In this document: positions 7,730-17,951 of the stretch, piece by piece | Layout of the letters: each line of letters opens with the position of its first letter | Position numbering within the stretch: the first letter of the stretch is position 1 | DNA from: Geothrix sp. SG200 | Lineage (GTDB): Bacteria > Acidobacteriota > Holophagae > Holophagales > Holophagaceae | Length of the DNA stretch: 64,000 nucleotides | NCBI RefSeq assembly: GCF_022808935.1 | Contig: NZ_JAKZFR010000006.1 | Coordinates: forward strand, 207,402-271,401 | Direction: 5' to 3' | Notes under the pieces: generated by a model | Seen by the model: only the letters and a program-made list of their open reading frames with translations | Databases searched by the model: none | What the model was told of the DNA's origin: nothing | Program-made: the position numbers and the translations under genes

Positions 7730-8686
7730 TCAGGGTCCCTCCACCCAGGCGGGCCGCGGCTTGCCGCGCTTGAAGGCGAGGTCCGCGGCCAGGGGCAGCG
7801 CCAGCAGGGCCGCCGCCAGGAGGAACCAGCTCGCCAGGGGCTCGCCTTCCGTGGGCTGGTCCACGGGCAGGAGCGTCTTCTCAAGCTGGTCGACGGAGGC
7901 GAGGCTGCGGGCCAGGCCGCCCGGATCCTCGGCGCTGAAGGACTCGCCGCCGGTGAGGTGGGCCACCTGCTTCAGGGTGGCGTGGTCGACCTCCACGCGG
8001 AGGCGGGCGAAACCGCCGCCCTCCAGGGGCACCAGGCTCTCGCCGTCGTTGCCGATGGCCACGGCGTGGATGCGGATGCCGTTGCGTTGCGCCTCTTCCG
8101 CGGCCTCCACGGGGGTCACCCGGCCGCGGTTCTGCACCCCGTCCGTGATGAGGAGGATCACGCGGCTGCGGGCCGGGCTGTCCTCCAGACGGCGCACGGC
8201 AGTCATCAGCGCCGAGCCGATGGCCGTGCCGTCGTCCCGGCTGTCGAGGTCGAGGCGGGCCAGCATCCGCAGCAGCCTCGTGTGGTCCGCCGTGAGGGGG
8301 CTGAGGGTCACCGGGTGGGCGCTGAAGAGGATGAGGGCGAAGCGGTCATCCGGCCGGCGCTGGACGAACTGGGCCAGGGTGCGGCGCGCGGCGTGCCAAC
8401 GATCCTCGCCGGGCCGGTCGAGGATCTTCATGCTGCTGCTGCCGTCCAGCACGACGGCGAAGTCCACCACGGGGGCCTCGCCCCGCACGGGCCGGCGCCA
8501 CTCGGGGCCTGCGGCGGCCAGGCCCAGGGCCAGGGCCAGCACCGGCGGCAGCCAGTGGGAGCTGAGGCGCGCCAACGCGCTGGAGGGTCGCGACGAGGGG
8601 ATGCCCCACCGGTAGACCACCCGCCAGGCCCAGACCAGCAGGGGCACGGCCACCAGGAGAAGGAGGGGCTGGCGCAGGGCGATCAC
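7730..8686 (-). CDS. BatA-like VWA-domain membrane protein
   Basis: A 318-residue protein: an N-terminal hydrophobic pair (LLLLVAVPLLVWAWRVVY and WLPPVLALALGLAAAG), a VWA domain with a complete MIDAS (DGSSSM, then the TAIGSALMTA threonine and LLITDGVQNRG), and a C-terminal membrane segment (FLLAAALLALPLAADL). The start is the GTG at 8686, which overlaps the upstream stop as GTGA. VWA proteins bind a divalent metal and mediate protein-protein contacts at the membrane. Its position between a BatD-like and a second VWA gene is the standard Bat order. Confidence 0.88.
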   Translation of the reverse strand: MIALRQPLLLLVAVPLLVWAWRVVYRWGIPSSRPSSALARLSSHWLPPVLALALGLAAAGPEWRRPVRGEAPVVDFAVVLDGSSSMKILDRPGEDRWHAARRTLAQFVQRRPDDRFALILFSAHPVTLSPLTADHTRLLRMLARLDLDSRDDGTAIGSALMTAVRRLEDSPARSRVILLITDGVQNRGRVTPVEAAEEAQRNGIRIHAVAIGNDGESLVPLEGGGFARLRVEVDHATLKQVAHLTGGESFSAEDPGGLARSLASVDQLEKTLLPVDQPTEGEPLASWFLLAAALLALPLAADLAFKRGKPRPAWVEGP

Positions 8687-9501
8687 GCGTCCCCCTTCTG
8701 GTCGCCGCGGGCGTCCAGGGCGGCCACCAGCGGCTCCGGGGCCGGGAAGGGCGGCTCGGTCCGGCCGAAGCGGGCCGCATCCAGGCTCCTGGTCCACTGG
8801 TCCCAGGGGCCCAGGTTGCGGGCCTGGAATTCCGCAGGACCCCAGGCGCGGGCGGCATCCCCGAAGCGGGCGGCCAGCAAGTCGCGGCCCAGGGCATGGG
8901 CGGCGTCGAGGGCAGTGCGATCCCGCCGGGCCGGGGGCCAGTGCCGGCGGAAGACCTGGGTCGCGTGGTGCAGGTGGCGCTTGGCTGAGCCCTTCCGCCA
9001 GCGGCGGATGATCCAGAAGGCCAGCGCGAGGGGGGGCAGCAGCAGGAGGCTGGCCCAGGCCCAGGGGAAGGGGATGGCGGGCAGGAGATCCTCGTTCCCG
9101 CCGCCGAAGCCCACCCAGGGTCCGCCGTAAGGGATGGTTCGGGGCACCTCCAGCCGCAGCTCCGGAGCCCGCTGGCCATTGCCCAGGTCCAGGGCGGGGA
9201 TCACCGCCTGCCCCGGCTCCAGGGCCTGCACCTGGAAGCGCCAGCCCCGCCCATCGGGCAGGGGTTCCATGGAACGCAGGCGCAGGGGCCCCAGGCGATC
9301 CTCCACCGTGGGCCGCGGCGGCGCCGGCGCGGCGGGGTCCTCCTCCCGCAGCTCCAGCACCTGGAGTTCGCCCAGCTTCAGCGGGCCCGACGCCTTCCAG
9401 GTGGGCGAGGCGGAAGCCGTCAGGCTCGCCGCCATCAGGATGGCGCTCGGAATTCGCAAGCGAATTCCGAGCAGGGACGAGCGATCGGAGGAACCACCCA
9501 C
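8683..9501 (-). CDS. BatD-like/hypothetical membrane protein of the Bat operon
   Basis: A 272-residue protein with an N-terminal hydrophobic, signal-like segment (IPSAILMAASLTASAS), a beta-rich periplasmic part with LELREEDPAAPAPPRP, one transmembrane helix (PWAWASLLLLPPLALAFWIIRRW, about 145-167), and a basic helical cytoplasmic tail. The layout fits BatD or a DUF4381-like partner, but similarity is weak and I infer it mainly from position between DUF58 and VWA genes. An 11-bp perfect inverted repeat lies inside the 5' coding region (9446-9471). The first ATG (9501) is used; 9435 is an alternative. Confidence 0.65.
   Translation of the reverse strand: MGGSSDRSSLLGIRLRIPSAILMAASLTASASPTWKASGPLKLGELQVLELREEDPAAPAPPRPTVEDRLGPLRLRSMEPLPDGRGWRFQVQALEPGQAVIPALDLGNGQRAPELRLEVPRTIPYGGPWVGFGGGNEDLLPAIPFPWAWASLLLLPPLALAFWIIRRWRKGSAKRHLHHATQVFRRHWPPARRDRTALDAAHALGRDLLAARFGDAARAWGPAEFQARNLGPWDQWTRSLDAARFGRTEPPFPAPEPLVAALDARGDQKGDA
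9446..9471. repeat. Perfect inverted repeat within the 5' end of the BatD-like gene
   Basis: Arms CTCGGAATTCG and CGAATTCCGAG (11 bp each) around a CAAG loop. In the mRNA this hairpin covers the codons for IRLRIPS, 30-56 bases after the first start codon. Confidence 0.6.
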
Positions 9502-9503
9502 GC

Positions 9504-10268
9504 CTAGGCCCCCCCCGCCCGAAGCCAGGCATTCAGCTTCACGATGGGGTCCTCCAGGAGGTCCCAGCGCTGCCGCTCGATGGCGGGGGAGAAGCCCGGG
9601 TCGGGCCAGGTCGGGGCCTTGGGCCCCTCAGGTGTCTCCGGCTGGAACCAGACCAGCCGGTGCCGCGTGGCCAGGGGCTTCAGGAGGGGCGCCAGGCCCT
9701 GCAAACCCGCGCCGTTGCTGAAGAGCCAAAGGCGGTGCCCCTTGCCATGCTCGCCCCAGTGGCCCAGGGCCTCGCGCCAGGCGGCCTCCGTGGGAATGGA
9801 GGGGCCGCGCTCGGCCAGGGTCTCCAGGATGCGCAGGCCGTGGATGCGACCCCGCTTGGGCGCGATCCGCAGCGCGGGGGTGCGTCCGTCGCCGGGGACG
9901 ATGAGGCCCAAGCGGTCGCCGGTGGCCTGGAGGGTGGCGAAGGCGGCGCCGCATAGCTCCAGGGCCCAGCGCAGCGGCGAGACCGGATCGCCCAGGAACA
10001 TGGAGGGCGAGGGGTCCACCACCAGCCACAGCACCAAGTCGCGGCTGCTCTCGAAGCGCTTCATGATCGGTTCGCCCGTGCGAGCGGTCAGGGGCCAGTT
10101 GATGAAACGGGGATCATCGCCCGGCACGTAGGGCCGGTTCTCCACGAAGGTGAGCCCCGCGCCCTTGAGCTTCGATGGATGCAGGCCCTCGGTGCCGCCG
10201 CCCAGCCGCCCGCGGAGGCGCAGGGGCAGGCGTCGCAGACGGGCGAGGAAGCGGGCGGGGAGGGGCAT
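9504..10268 (-). CDS. DUF58 protein (Bat operon)
   Basis: A 254-residue protein of the DUF58 family, a degenerate VWA-like fold. The signature YVPGDDPRFINWPLTARTGE (residues about 47-66) is clear, followed by LVVDPSPSM, a VWA-like MIDAS remnant. DUF58 proteins are almost always encoded beside a MoxR-type AAA+ ATPase and VWA proteins; here the VWA partners follow but no MoxR gene lies upstream. It starts the operon; only 2 bases separate its stop from the next start. Cytoplasmic. Confidence 0.9.
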   Translation of the reverse strand: MPLPARFLARLRRLPLRLRGRLGGGTEGLHPSKLKGAGLTFVENRPYVPGDDPRFINWPLTARTGEPIMKRFESSRDLVLWLVVDPSPSMFLGDPVSPLRWALELCGAAFATLQATGDRLGLIVPGDGRTPALRIAPKRGRIHGLRILETLAERGPSIPTEAAWREALGHWGEHGKGHRLWLFSNGAGLQGLAPLLKPLATRHRLVWFQPETPEGPKAPTWPDPGFSPAIERQRWDLLEDPIVKLNAWLRAGGA

Positions 10269-10318
10269 GGCAGTTCAGTATGGCGCAGGTCCGCACTGCC
10301 CACATGCCCCTCTTCGCC

Positions 10319-11752
10319 CTACCACCTCACCCGCACGCGGTAGGTCAGCGTGGCTTTGCCTTCGGCCGGGACGGCCACCTGGAACTTTCCGGTGCCGGCG
10401 GCGGCCTTGGTGCAGGGGTGGCTGCTCTGGAGCACCTCCCAGTCGCCGGGCATGGGCTCCAGCACGGTGACCGTGACGGGCTCCTTCTTGGCGTTCTTCA
10501 GCTCGATCTCGAAGGCGGACTCGTGCACGAAGCCGTACTTTCCCTGCTTGCCGAGGCTCTTGTAGTCGGTCTGCTTCCGCCGGGCCGTAATGTCGAAGGC
10601 CTCGCCCAGCTTGAGTCGCACCACCTCGTTCTTCGGGGTGTGGTCGATGCTGTCCTCGCCCACGAACTGGGCGCGGCCCTCGCCGTCCCGCTTGTAGACG
10701 CGGATGATGCCCTTGGGCAGCGGCATGCCCAGGCGGCTGGCCTCCTTGTTGTCGAACTCGACGAACACGCCCACCTTCTGCTTGTCGCCCAGGTCGCCGT
10801 AGCTGCCGGAGTAGTAGTAGGCCTGGCCCTGGAGCAGGTACTCCTTCCGCACCGGCACCGCGCTGGCGCTGAGGAGCGCCACCTGTTTGGTTTGGTTCAC
10901 CGCCAGGGTGGTGGGGCGGTCCAGGGTGTAGAGGTGGTATTCGAAGAGGCTCTCCTCGGCCATCTTGGGAGCGGGTGGGGGAGGCGGGGCCATCATGGCC
11001 CTGGCTGCGTACTCCGGCACGGCAGCACGCTCCCTGACCCGGTTCACATCCCCCGCCACCAGCTGCAAAGTGGCATTGGGGTAGGCCGCGCCGCTCTGGT
11101 TGGTGAGGGTCACCCAGCCGCTGAGGTCGAGGGTCTTCTCATCGGCGGCGAGGTTGGCCACATAGTCCGCCCGCCAGGAGAGGCCGCCCGTGAGGTAGCT
11201 CAGCTCCAGCTTCTGCTCGCGGTCGGCGCCGCTGTTGAGGCTGATCACCAAGGTGGGCCGGGCCCTCAGGTTACCGGGCACCTTCGGGAAGATGAGGCGG
11301 CCCGGGATGCTCGTCTCGATGCGGTCGGCGAACTGGAGCACCGTGCCGTTGTTGGTGGCCAGCACCGTGGCCTCCTCGCGCACCTCCTTCGCCCCCGCGC
11401 CGGATTCGTTGGGCACGCTGCGCACCACCGTCACCTTCTCGCCCACGTATTTCTCCAGCAGCTTCTGGGGCGTGAGCAGGTCGAAGTCGAAGTTCTGCTC
11501 CGCCACCCAGAAGTCCTTCGGGTACGTCAGGTTCCGCAGCAGGGCCGTCTCGGGCCGGATCTGGGCCGACACCTCCTGGAAGGCCAGCCGGGACTCGCCC
11601 TTCGGCAGCCGCACCTCCCGCGTGTCCTTCACCAGGGCCAGGTTGTCGTTGTAGATCGTGACCGCCAGGGCCTTCTGGTCTTTCAGCGTGGTGACGGACT
11701 CCTGGGCGACCAGGAGCGAGGGCAGGGCGGCGAGCAGCAGGGCGGGGCGCAT
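10319..11752 (-). CDS. Secreted DUF4139-domain protein
   Basis: A 477-residue protein with a signal peptide (cleavage after LLVAQ). The conserved N-terminal pattern LAVTIYNDNLALVKDTREVR and the central LSYLTGGLSWRADYVA and LSGWVTLTNQSGAAYPNATLQL segments identify the DUF4139 family, a beta-rich domain with immunoglobulin-like features. A GGAGG site precedes the ATG. It has a paralogue immediately upstream (11833-13551) with the same blocks. Role unknown; extracytoplasmic. Confidence 0.85.
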   Translation of the reverse strand: MRPALLLAALPSLLVAQESVTTLKDQKALAVTIYNDNLALVKDTREVRLPKGESRLAFQEVSAQIRPETALLRNLTYPKDFWVAEQNFDFDLLTPQKLLEKYVGEKVTVVRSVPNESGAGAKEVREEATVLATNNGTVLQFADRIETSIPGRLIFPKVPGNLRARPTLVISLNSGADREQKLELSYLTGGLSWRADYVANLAADEKTLDLSGWVTLTNQSGAAYPNATLQLVAGDVNRVRERAAVPEYAARAMMAPPPPPAPKMAEESLFEYHLYTLDRPTTLAVNQTKQVALLSASAVPVRKEYLLQGQAYYYSGSYGDLGDKQKVGVFVEFDNKEASRLGMPLPKGIIRVYKRDGEGRAQFVGEDSIDHTPKNEVVRLKLGEAFDITARRKQTDYKSLGKQGKYGFVHESAFEIELKNAKKEPVTVTVLEPMPGDWEVLQSSHPCTKAAAGTGKFQVAVPAEGKATLTYRVRVRW

Positions 11753-11832
11753 GGAACCTCCAAAGAAGGGGTGCCGGGCCGTGGGCCCGATACCTGGTCA
11801 TGTCGTGACGGGGAACATCCTTTCAGAAAACC

Positions 11833-13551
11833 TCATTCGGAACTCTCGGGCACTGATTCAGGTGGCGTCAGGGCTGTGTAGCGCAGAATGGCCTCTCCAT
11901 GGGCTGGGAGGGGAACCTCGAAATCCCAGGCGTTTTCGCCGGAGCGATGGCCGGGGTGGGTTTTTCGAAGCACTTCACCTCCTGCCTGCACCGGCTCCCG
12001 CACCGTCACCGATGCTGTTTCCGGCCGGTCATTGGCGATGCGGACCTCCACTGTGTACGCCCAGCGGCGCTGAGGGCGGAGCCTTTCCTGGCCATCGCTG
12101 AGGGGGTCCGCGGGGCGGACTTCCGCCGCCAGTCCCTTTCGTTCCACGCGGAAGCCCCGAGCCGGGCCGAGCATTAGTTCCACCTCCTCGCCGGGGGGTG
12201 TCTGAGGGAAGGTGGAGCCGGAGTCCCCCTCTCCCGGAAGCAACACCAAGGCGCCGAAGGGGTCCTGGTAGCGGAGGGTGAGCGACCCCAGCGGGAGGGC
12301 GCGGCCGAGGCGCGAGGCCCGGGTGTTCTTGAAGGTCGCCAGCCTCTGGACCTTCGGGTGATGGCGGAGGCGCCATTGCCCACTGGGCCACTCGCGCTCG
12401 AAGAGATCCGACTGGCTGCGCGTGGTCTCCCCATCGGGCGAGGCGAGGCGTCCGGCCAAGGGCACGGGGCTGAATCCCGGGTGGGCCGGTTCGGCCTGGA
12501 ACAGCGGCCCGACCAGGAGTGCTGAGGGTGACCCGGTGTAATCCTCATAGGGCTGCTGGATCAGGAAGCGGGAGGCCAGGGGAATCCGCTTCGCGGAGAA
12601 GAGGTGGAGCTGCTTCGAGGAATGGGCACCCAGTGTCACCGGCCGATCAAAGGTGAACAGAGGAAATTCGGAGAGCTTTTCCTCCTTGAAAACGGGTGGT
12701 CCTGCGATGGCCGAGGCGACCACTTCAACCGTGGTGGCGTCCACGGAGAAGGCCTTCCGTTCGGGGGGATCCCAGATCGTGTTCGGCTCGCCGGCCACCA
12801 GTTGCAAGGTGGTGTTGGGAAGTAATTCCGCTCCGGGGTTGTTCACGGTGGCGAACGCCTCCAGGTCGAGGTGCTTCCCATCTGAGGCCAACCTTGCCAC
12901 GTAGGCAGCGGTCCAGCTGAGGTGCGTGGCGGTGTAGAGCAGCGTGAGGTCGCGGGTCCCGTCTACGTCGATTTCCAGGCCCTGCACCAGGGTGGGAGAG
13001 GATCGGAGCTCGGGCGGGATACCTTTGAAGGCAAGTTCGGCGGGTAGGGCCGCTCTGGTGCCATCGGCACTCTGGACGACCACCCCCGGATCTGGAGGCT
13101 GGACGAAGGCCTGGGGGAGGCGCGCGATGCGTTCGAGGGGTTTGGCCCCTGCTCGGAAGGGCGGGTGTTGCAGGGGCAGCGATATCTGGATGCCTGACAG
13201 GTCGGGCTTGCCATCCTCACCCTTGATCCTCACAGGCAGGCCGAGGCTGGCATCCAGCAGGGAGGCCGGGGAGAGCAGGTTGAACTCGAAGTTCCGCTCG
13301 CGCACCTGGAGACCGTGGCCAGGGTCAAGCAGGACGGCGCTCTTGGGGCGCAGGGAGGGCAGCAGGTCCGCGAAGGCGAGGCGGCTGGGGCCTTTGGGCA
13401 GATGTACCCGGCGCGTATCGCGCACGGCGGCGAGGTCGTTCTGGTAGATGGTGACGCTCAGAGCCATGCGGTCCTTGGCGGTCGTGCGCACCTCCGGCAC
13501 CTGAGCCGCAAGGGCCAGGGAGGCGCCGAAGAGGACCAGAAGGTTTCGCAT
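11833..13551 (-). CDS. Secreted DUF4139-domain protein, paralogue
   Basis: A 572-residue signal-peptide protein (LALAAQ cleavage) related to the neighbouring 477-residue protein: LSVTIYQNDLAAVRDTRRVH, LLYTATHLSWTAAYVA and NNPGAELLPNTTLQLVAGE match its blocks, and both end in a KxTHP...A.LRYT segment. It is longer by an insert before the C-terminal domain. The pair is a tandem duplication that has diverged strongly. Function is not known; both lie in one orientation, 80 bases apart, and could be co-transcribed. Confidence 0.82.
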   Translation of the reverse strand: MRNLLVLFGASLALAAQVPEVRTTAKDRMALSVTIYQNDLAAVRDTRRVHLPKGPSRLAFADLLPSLRPKSAVLLDPGHGLQVRERNFEFNLLSPASLLDASLGLPVRIKGEDGKPDLSGIQISLPLQHPPFRAGAKPLERIARLPQAFVQPPDPGVVVQSADGTRAALPAELAFKGIPPELRSSPTLVQGLEIDVDGTRDLTLLYTATHLSWTAAYVARLASDGKHLDLEAFATVNNPGAELLPNTTLQLVAGEPNTIWDPPERKAFSVDATTVEVVASAIAGPPVFKEEKLSEFPLFTFDRPVTLGAHSSKQLHLFSAKRIPLASRFLIQQPYEDYTGSPSALLVGPLFQAEPAHPGFSPVPLAGRLASPDGETTRSQSDLFEREWPSGQWRLRHHPKVQRLATFKNTRASRLGRALPLGSLTLRYQDPFGALVLLPGEGDSGSTFPQTPPGEEVELMLGPARGFRVERKGLAAEVRPADPLSDGQERLRPQRRWAYTVEVRIANDRPETASVTVREPVQAGGEVLRKTHPGHRSGENAWDFEVPLPAHGEAILRYTALTPPESVPESSE

Positions 13552-13642
13552 GGGGGCCTGGCCAGGATGCCTGAATCATCCCGGGTCAGCCAAGCCATGA
13601 CGGCACGGTGGGCCAGGAGAAGGCTCGGAAGTCCTTATTCTT

Positions 13643-13683
13643 GACTCCGCTCTCCTCCGTCCCTCCGCCTCCTCCGCTTATTC
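13643..13683. repeat. Purine/pyrimidine-biased degenerate repeat
   Basis: Plus strand: repeated CTCCG/CTCCGT units (CTCCGC, CTCCGT, CTCCGC, CTCCGC) in the gap between the SRPBCC gene and the DUF4139 gene. Nothing else is seen in 13552-13696. Confidence 0.4.
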
Positions 13684-13696
13684 GATTCCTTTTATT

Positions 13697-14119
13697 TCAG
13701 ATCTGCCCGGCCCCAGCCAGTTCCTGGATACGCGCCAGGCCGCTGTCGAGCTGGCCCTGGAGCAGCTTCTCGGCACCCATCATGGCCATCATCATGGGGA
13801 TGTCGGCCTCGTCCACCAGGCGCAGGGTGCAGCCGCCATCGGCGGGGGCGATCTCGAAGCGCAGCTCGTGGTCGAACATCTTCTTCGCGCCGGGCACCAG
13901 CACCACCCGCTGGCCGGGGACGCGCTCCTTCACCACCAGCTCCTGGGGCATCTTCATGCCCATGACCTCGATGACGTAGCTGTGCCGGTCCAGTTCACCC
14001 TGGAAGTTCATGGCGGCCGGCTCCAGGAAGGCGCGGTGCTTCGAGAGGTCCGAGAGGAAGGCGTACAGCACGTCGGCGGAGACGGGCAGCGAGGCCGTGG
14101 CGGTCTTGATCGTGGTCAT
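13697..14119 (-). CDS. SRPBCC (START/polyketide cyclase-like) protein
   Basis: A 140-residue protein with the helix-grip pattern of SRPBCC proteins: an N-terminal strand (TATASLPVSADVLYAFLSDL), a central beta-sheet (ELRFEIAPADGGCTLRLVDEA) and a long C-terminal helix (LLQGQLDSGLARIQEL). Similar small proteins include CoxG-like and lipid- or hydrophobic-ligand-binding proteins. No catalytic residues can be assigned. The ATG has a GGAG site. Possibly follows the yggS transcript but in the same orientation with a 77-base gap. Confidence 0.75.
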   Translation of the reverse strand: MTTIKTATASLPVSADVLYAFLSDLSKHRAFLEPAAMNFQGELDRHSYVIEVMGMKMPQELVVKERVPGQRVVLVPGAKKMFDHELRFEIAPADGGCTLRLVDEADIPMMMAMMGAEKLLQGQLDSGLARIQELAGAGQI

Positions 14120-14196
14120 GGAAGCTCCAGGGCTGAAAGAGCCATCGAACCACGAAGCCGATGGGACTGCGAGGCCCTACCCCCGGACAGGATGGC

Positions 14197-14868
14197 TCAG
14201 CGGGCGTACACTCGCTCGCCGAAGAAGGCGGTGCCGATGCGGATCTGGTCCGATCCCGCGGCGATGGCGGCCTCCAGGTCGGCGCTCATGCCCATGCTGA
14301 GGCGCAAGGGGCGCCCCAGGTCCTGCTGCAGCCGCTCGCGCAGGCCGGCCAGCTGGACGAAGGCGGCTTCGTCCTCGGGCGGGGGGATGGCCATGAGGCC
14401 CCGCAGGGGCAGGCGGGGGTCGTCGCCCAGGGCCTGGATCAAGGCGGGCAGGTCCGCCTCGGCGCAGCCGCCCAGCTTGGTGGCCTCGTTCCAGAGATCC
14501 ACCTGGATCCAGACCGGGCGCACCACCTGGAGTTCCTCCGCGAGGTGGCGCAGGCGCTCCGCCAGCTCGGGGCGGTCCAGGCTCTGGATCTCGGCGAAGT
14601 GCTGGAGGGCGGGCTTGGCCTTGTTGCGCTGGAGCGGGCCGAGGAGGACGAAGGCCAGGTTGGGCAGGGCCGCGGCCTTGTCGGCGCCTTCCTGCACATA
14701 GTTCTCGCCGAAGCGCGTGAAACCCAAGGCCGTCGCCTCCTGGATCAGCGCAAGGGATTGCTTCTTTGAAACAGGCAGCAGTTCAAGGCTGCCTGGGTCG
14801 CGGCCAGAGGCCTCGCAGGCGCGGGCGATGCGGTCCCGCAGGGCCCCGACGCGGTCCGCCAGGCTCAC
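14197..14868 (-). CDS. YggS/PLPBP family pyridoxal-phosphate homeostasis protein
   Basis: A 223-residue single-domain PLP-binding protein of the alanine-racemase-fold group. LLPVSKKQSLALIQEATALG carries the PLP lysine (VSKKQ), then RFGENYVQE, LGPLQRNK (the usual IGxLQxNK), and SMGMSADLEAAIAAGSDQIR IGT-type phosphate-binding segment near the C-terminus. These proteins keep PLP levels balanced and have no known catalytic substrate. The start is a GTG at 14868 that overlaps the stop of the zinc-ribbon gene as GTGA; the longer frame to 14964 is out of phase with that gene's coding. Confidence 0.93.
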   Translation of the reverse strand: MSLADRVGALRDRIARACEASGRDPGSLELLPVSKKQSLALIQEATALGFTRFGENYVQEGADKAAALPNLAFVLLGPLQRNKAKPALQHFAEIQSLDRPELAERLRHLAEELQVVRPVWIQVDLWNEATKLGGCAEADLPALIQALGDDPRLPLRGLMAIPPPEDEAAFVQLAGLRERLQQDLGRPLRLSMGMSADLEAAIAAGSDQIRIGTAFFGERVYAR

Positions 14869-15563
14869 GGCAGGAAGAGGATCCGCTGGCAGGACTCGCA
14901 GGCCACGGGACCCTTGGCCTCCTTCAGCTGGAAGAGGAAGGGGCCGCGCAGCTTGACATGGCATCCGGTGCAGGCGCCGTTCTCCACGGGCACGACCACC
15001 CGCCCCTGGCGGGCGCCGGCGAGCCGATGGAAGCGGGCGACCTCGGTGGTCGAGAGCTTCGCTTCCAGTTGCGCCTGCTTGGTCTGGAGCTGCTTGCGCC
15101 CCTCAACCTGGTTGGCATGCTCGTCCAGGAAAACCGAATGGAGCTCGTCGAACTTCACCTTGAGGGTGGCCCGTTCGGCTTCCAGGGTCTCCAGGGCCTG
15201 TTCCAGGGCCTTCGCTTCAGTCTCCAGGGCCTTCAGGGGCTTGGCGATGGAGGACTTCAGCCGCTCCTTCTCGTCCAGCTCGCGGATGGCCGCCGCGTAC
15301 TGCACCTTCTGGCTGGTGGTCTTCACGGCGGCGCGGGCCCGCTCCTCTTCCTTCTGGGCCTGGGCCAGCTCCTTGGTCTTCACCTGGATGTGGACCCGGG
15401 CCGACTCCAGGGCCTTGGTCTTTTCTGCCGTCTGCTTCTCGATGGCTTTGAGCCGGGTGTCCATGACCGCCAGATCCGGAGGCAGGGCCGACAGGTCGCG
15501 CTCAATGGTCCGAAGGTAGTCCAGGGTGGCTTGCAGGTCGCGCAGGATGGCGAGGTGTTCCAT
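14865..15563 (-). CDS. Coiled-coil protein with C-terminal C4 zinc ribbon
   Basis: A 232-residue protein: residues 1 to about 180 are a long coiled coil (LKAIEKQTAEKTKALESARV onward), ending in a zinc ribbon with two CxxC pairs (CTGC and CESC). This is the architecture of the zf-RING_7/CT398-HP0958 family, linked in other bacteria to flagellar biogenesis and RNA/protein binding. The same neighbourhood in other genomes often includes Nif3-like proteins, absent here. Translationally coupled to the yggS-type gene (GTGA). Confidence 0.85.
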   Translation of the reverse strand: MEHLAILRDLQATLDYLRTIERDLSALPPDLAVMDTRLKAIEKQTAEKTKALESARVHIQVKTKELAQAQKEEERARAAVKTTSQKVQYAAAIRELDEKERLKSSIAKPLKALETEAKALEQALETLEAERATLKVKFDELHSVFLDEHANQVEGRKQLQTKQAQLEAKLSTTEVARFHRLAGARQGRVVVPVENGACTGCHVKLRGPFLFQLKEAKGPVACESCQRILFLP

Positions 15564-15679
15564 GGAATTGAGGCTACACCCTGCGGGGGCTCCTGGTCCG
15601 CATTTGGGTATCTGACATTTGGCGGAAGAAAATATGAATTGCGCGCACTAAGATTTATGGCCACTCAGGAAGATCCCGC

Positions 15680-15708
15680 TTGACCGGGTCGGGGGCCGAT
15701 GACAGACT
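15680..15708 (+). promoter_or_regulatory. Candidate sigma-70 promoter of groESL
   Basis: TTGACC (15680-15685) and, 17 bases on, CAGACT (15703-15708), a 3/6 match to the -10 box, directly before the CIRCE operator. The -35 box is good and the -10 box weak. Confidence 0.45.
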
Positions 15709-15734
15709 TGGCACTCGCTGTGGCCGAGTGCTAA
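15708..15734 (+). promoter_or_regulatory. CIRCE operator (HrcA site)
   Basis: TTGGCACTC-N9-GAGTGCTAA matches the CIRCE consensus TTAGCACTC-N9-GAGTGCTAA at 17 of 18 positions. It lies 42 bases before groES. HrcA represses from this element and releases on heat shock; hrcA itself is not in the window. Confidence 0.95.
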
Positions 15735-15775
15735 CAGTCCCATTCGTTTCTTTCTCTTCTTTCCAAGGAGGTCCC

Positions 15776-16063
15776 ATGGCCATCAAGCCCCTCTCCGACC
15801 GCGTCGTGCTGAAGCGCGTCGATCCCGCCGAAGTCGTCAAGGGCGGCATCATCATCCCGGACACCGCCAAGGAGAAGCCCATGGAGGCCGAGGTCGTGGC
15901 CGTGGGCGAAGGCAAGATCAACGAGAACGGCACTCGCAACCCCATGTCCGTGAAGGCCGGCCAGAAGGTGCTGATCGGCAAGTACAGCGGCACGGAAGTG
16001 AAGATCGACGGTGTCGACCACGTGATCGTGCGCGAGGACGAGATCCTGGCGATCGTGGGCTGA
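15776..16063 (+). CDS. groES: Co-chaperonin GroES
   Basis: A 95-residue protein matching GroES throughout: IKPLSDRVVLKRVDPAE, the mobile loop KGGIIIPDTAKEKP with its GGIIIP hydrophobic tripeptide region, VVAVGEG and DEILAIVG at the end. It caps the GroEL ring and is the first gene of the groESL operon. AAGGAGG five bases before the ATG decides the start; the in-frame extension to 15680 overlaps the promoter and CIRCE element and is not coding. Confidence 0.98.
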   Translation: MAIKPLSDRVVLKRVDPAEVVKGGIIIPDTAKEKPMEAEVVAVGEGKINENGTRNPMSVKAGQKVLIGKYSGTEVKIDGVDHVIVREDEILAIVG

Positions 16064-16070
16064 GGCCAGT

Positions 16071-17839
<1,769 letters not shown>

Positions 17840-17863
17840 TCAGCCGCGATCTGCGGTTCGTGG

Positions 17864-17893
17864 AAAGGCCCCGCGGTTGCGGGGCCTTTTTTT
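17864..17893 (+). terminator. Intrinsic terminator of groESL
   Basis: An 11-bp stem (AAAGGCCCCGC / GCGGGGCCTTT) with a GGTT loop, followed by further T residues up to 17893. Confidence 0.93.
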
Positions 17894-17951
17894 GGAGCGC
17901 ATGGGAGAGGGGGTGTTTGGGGGAATGCTCTGACGGTCGTGATTCGCTCCC

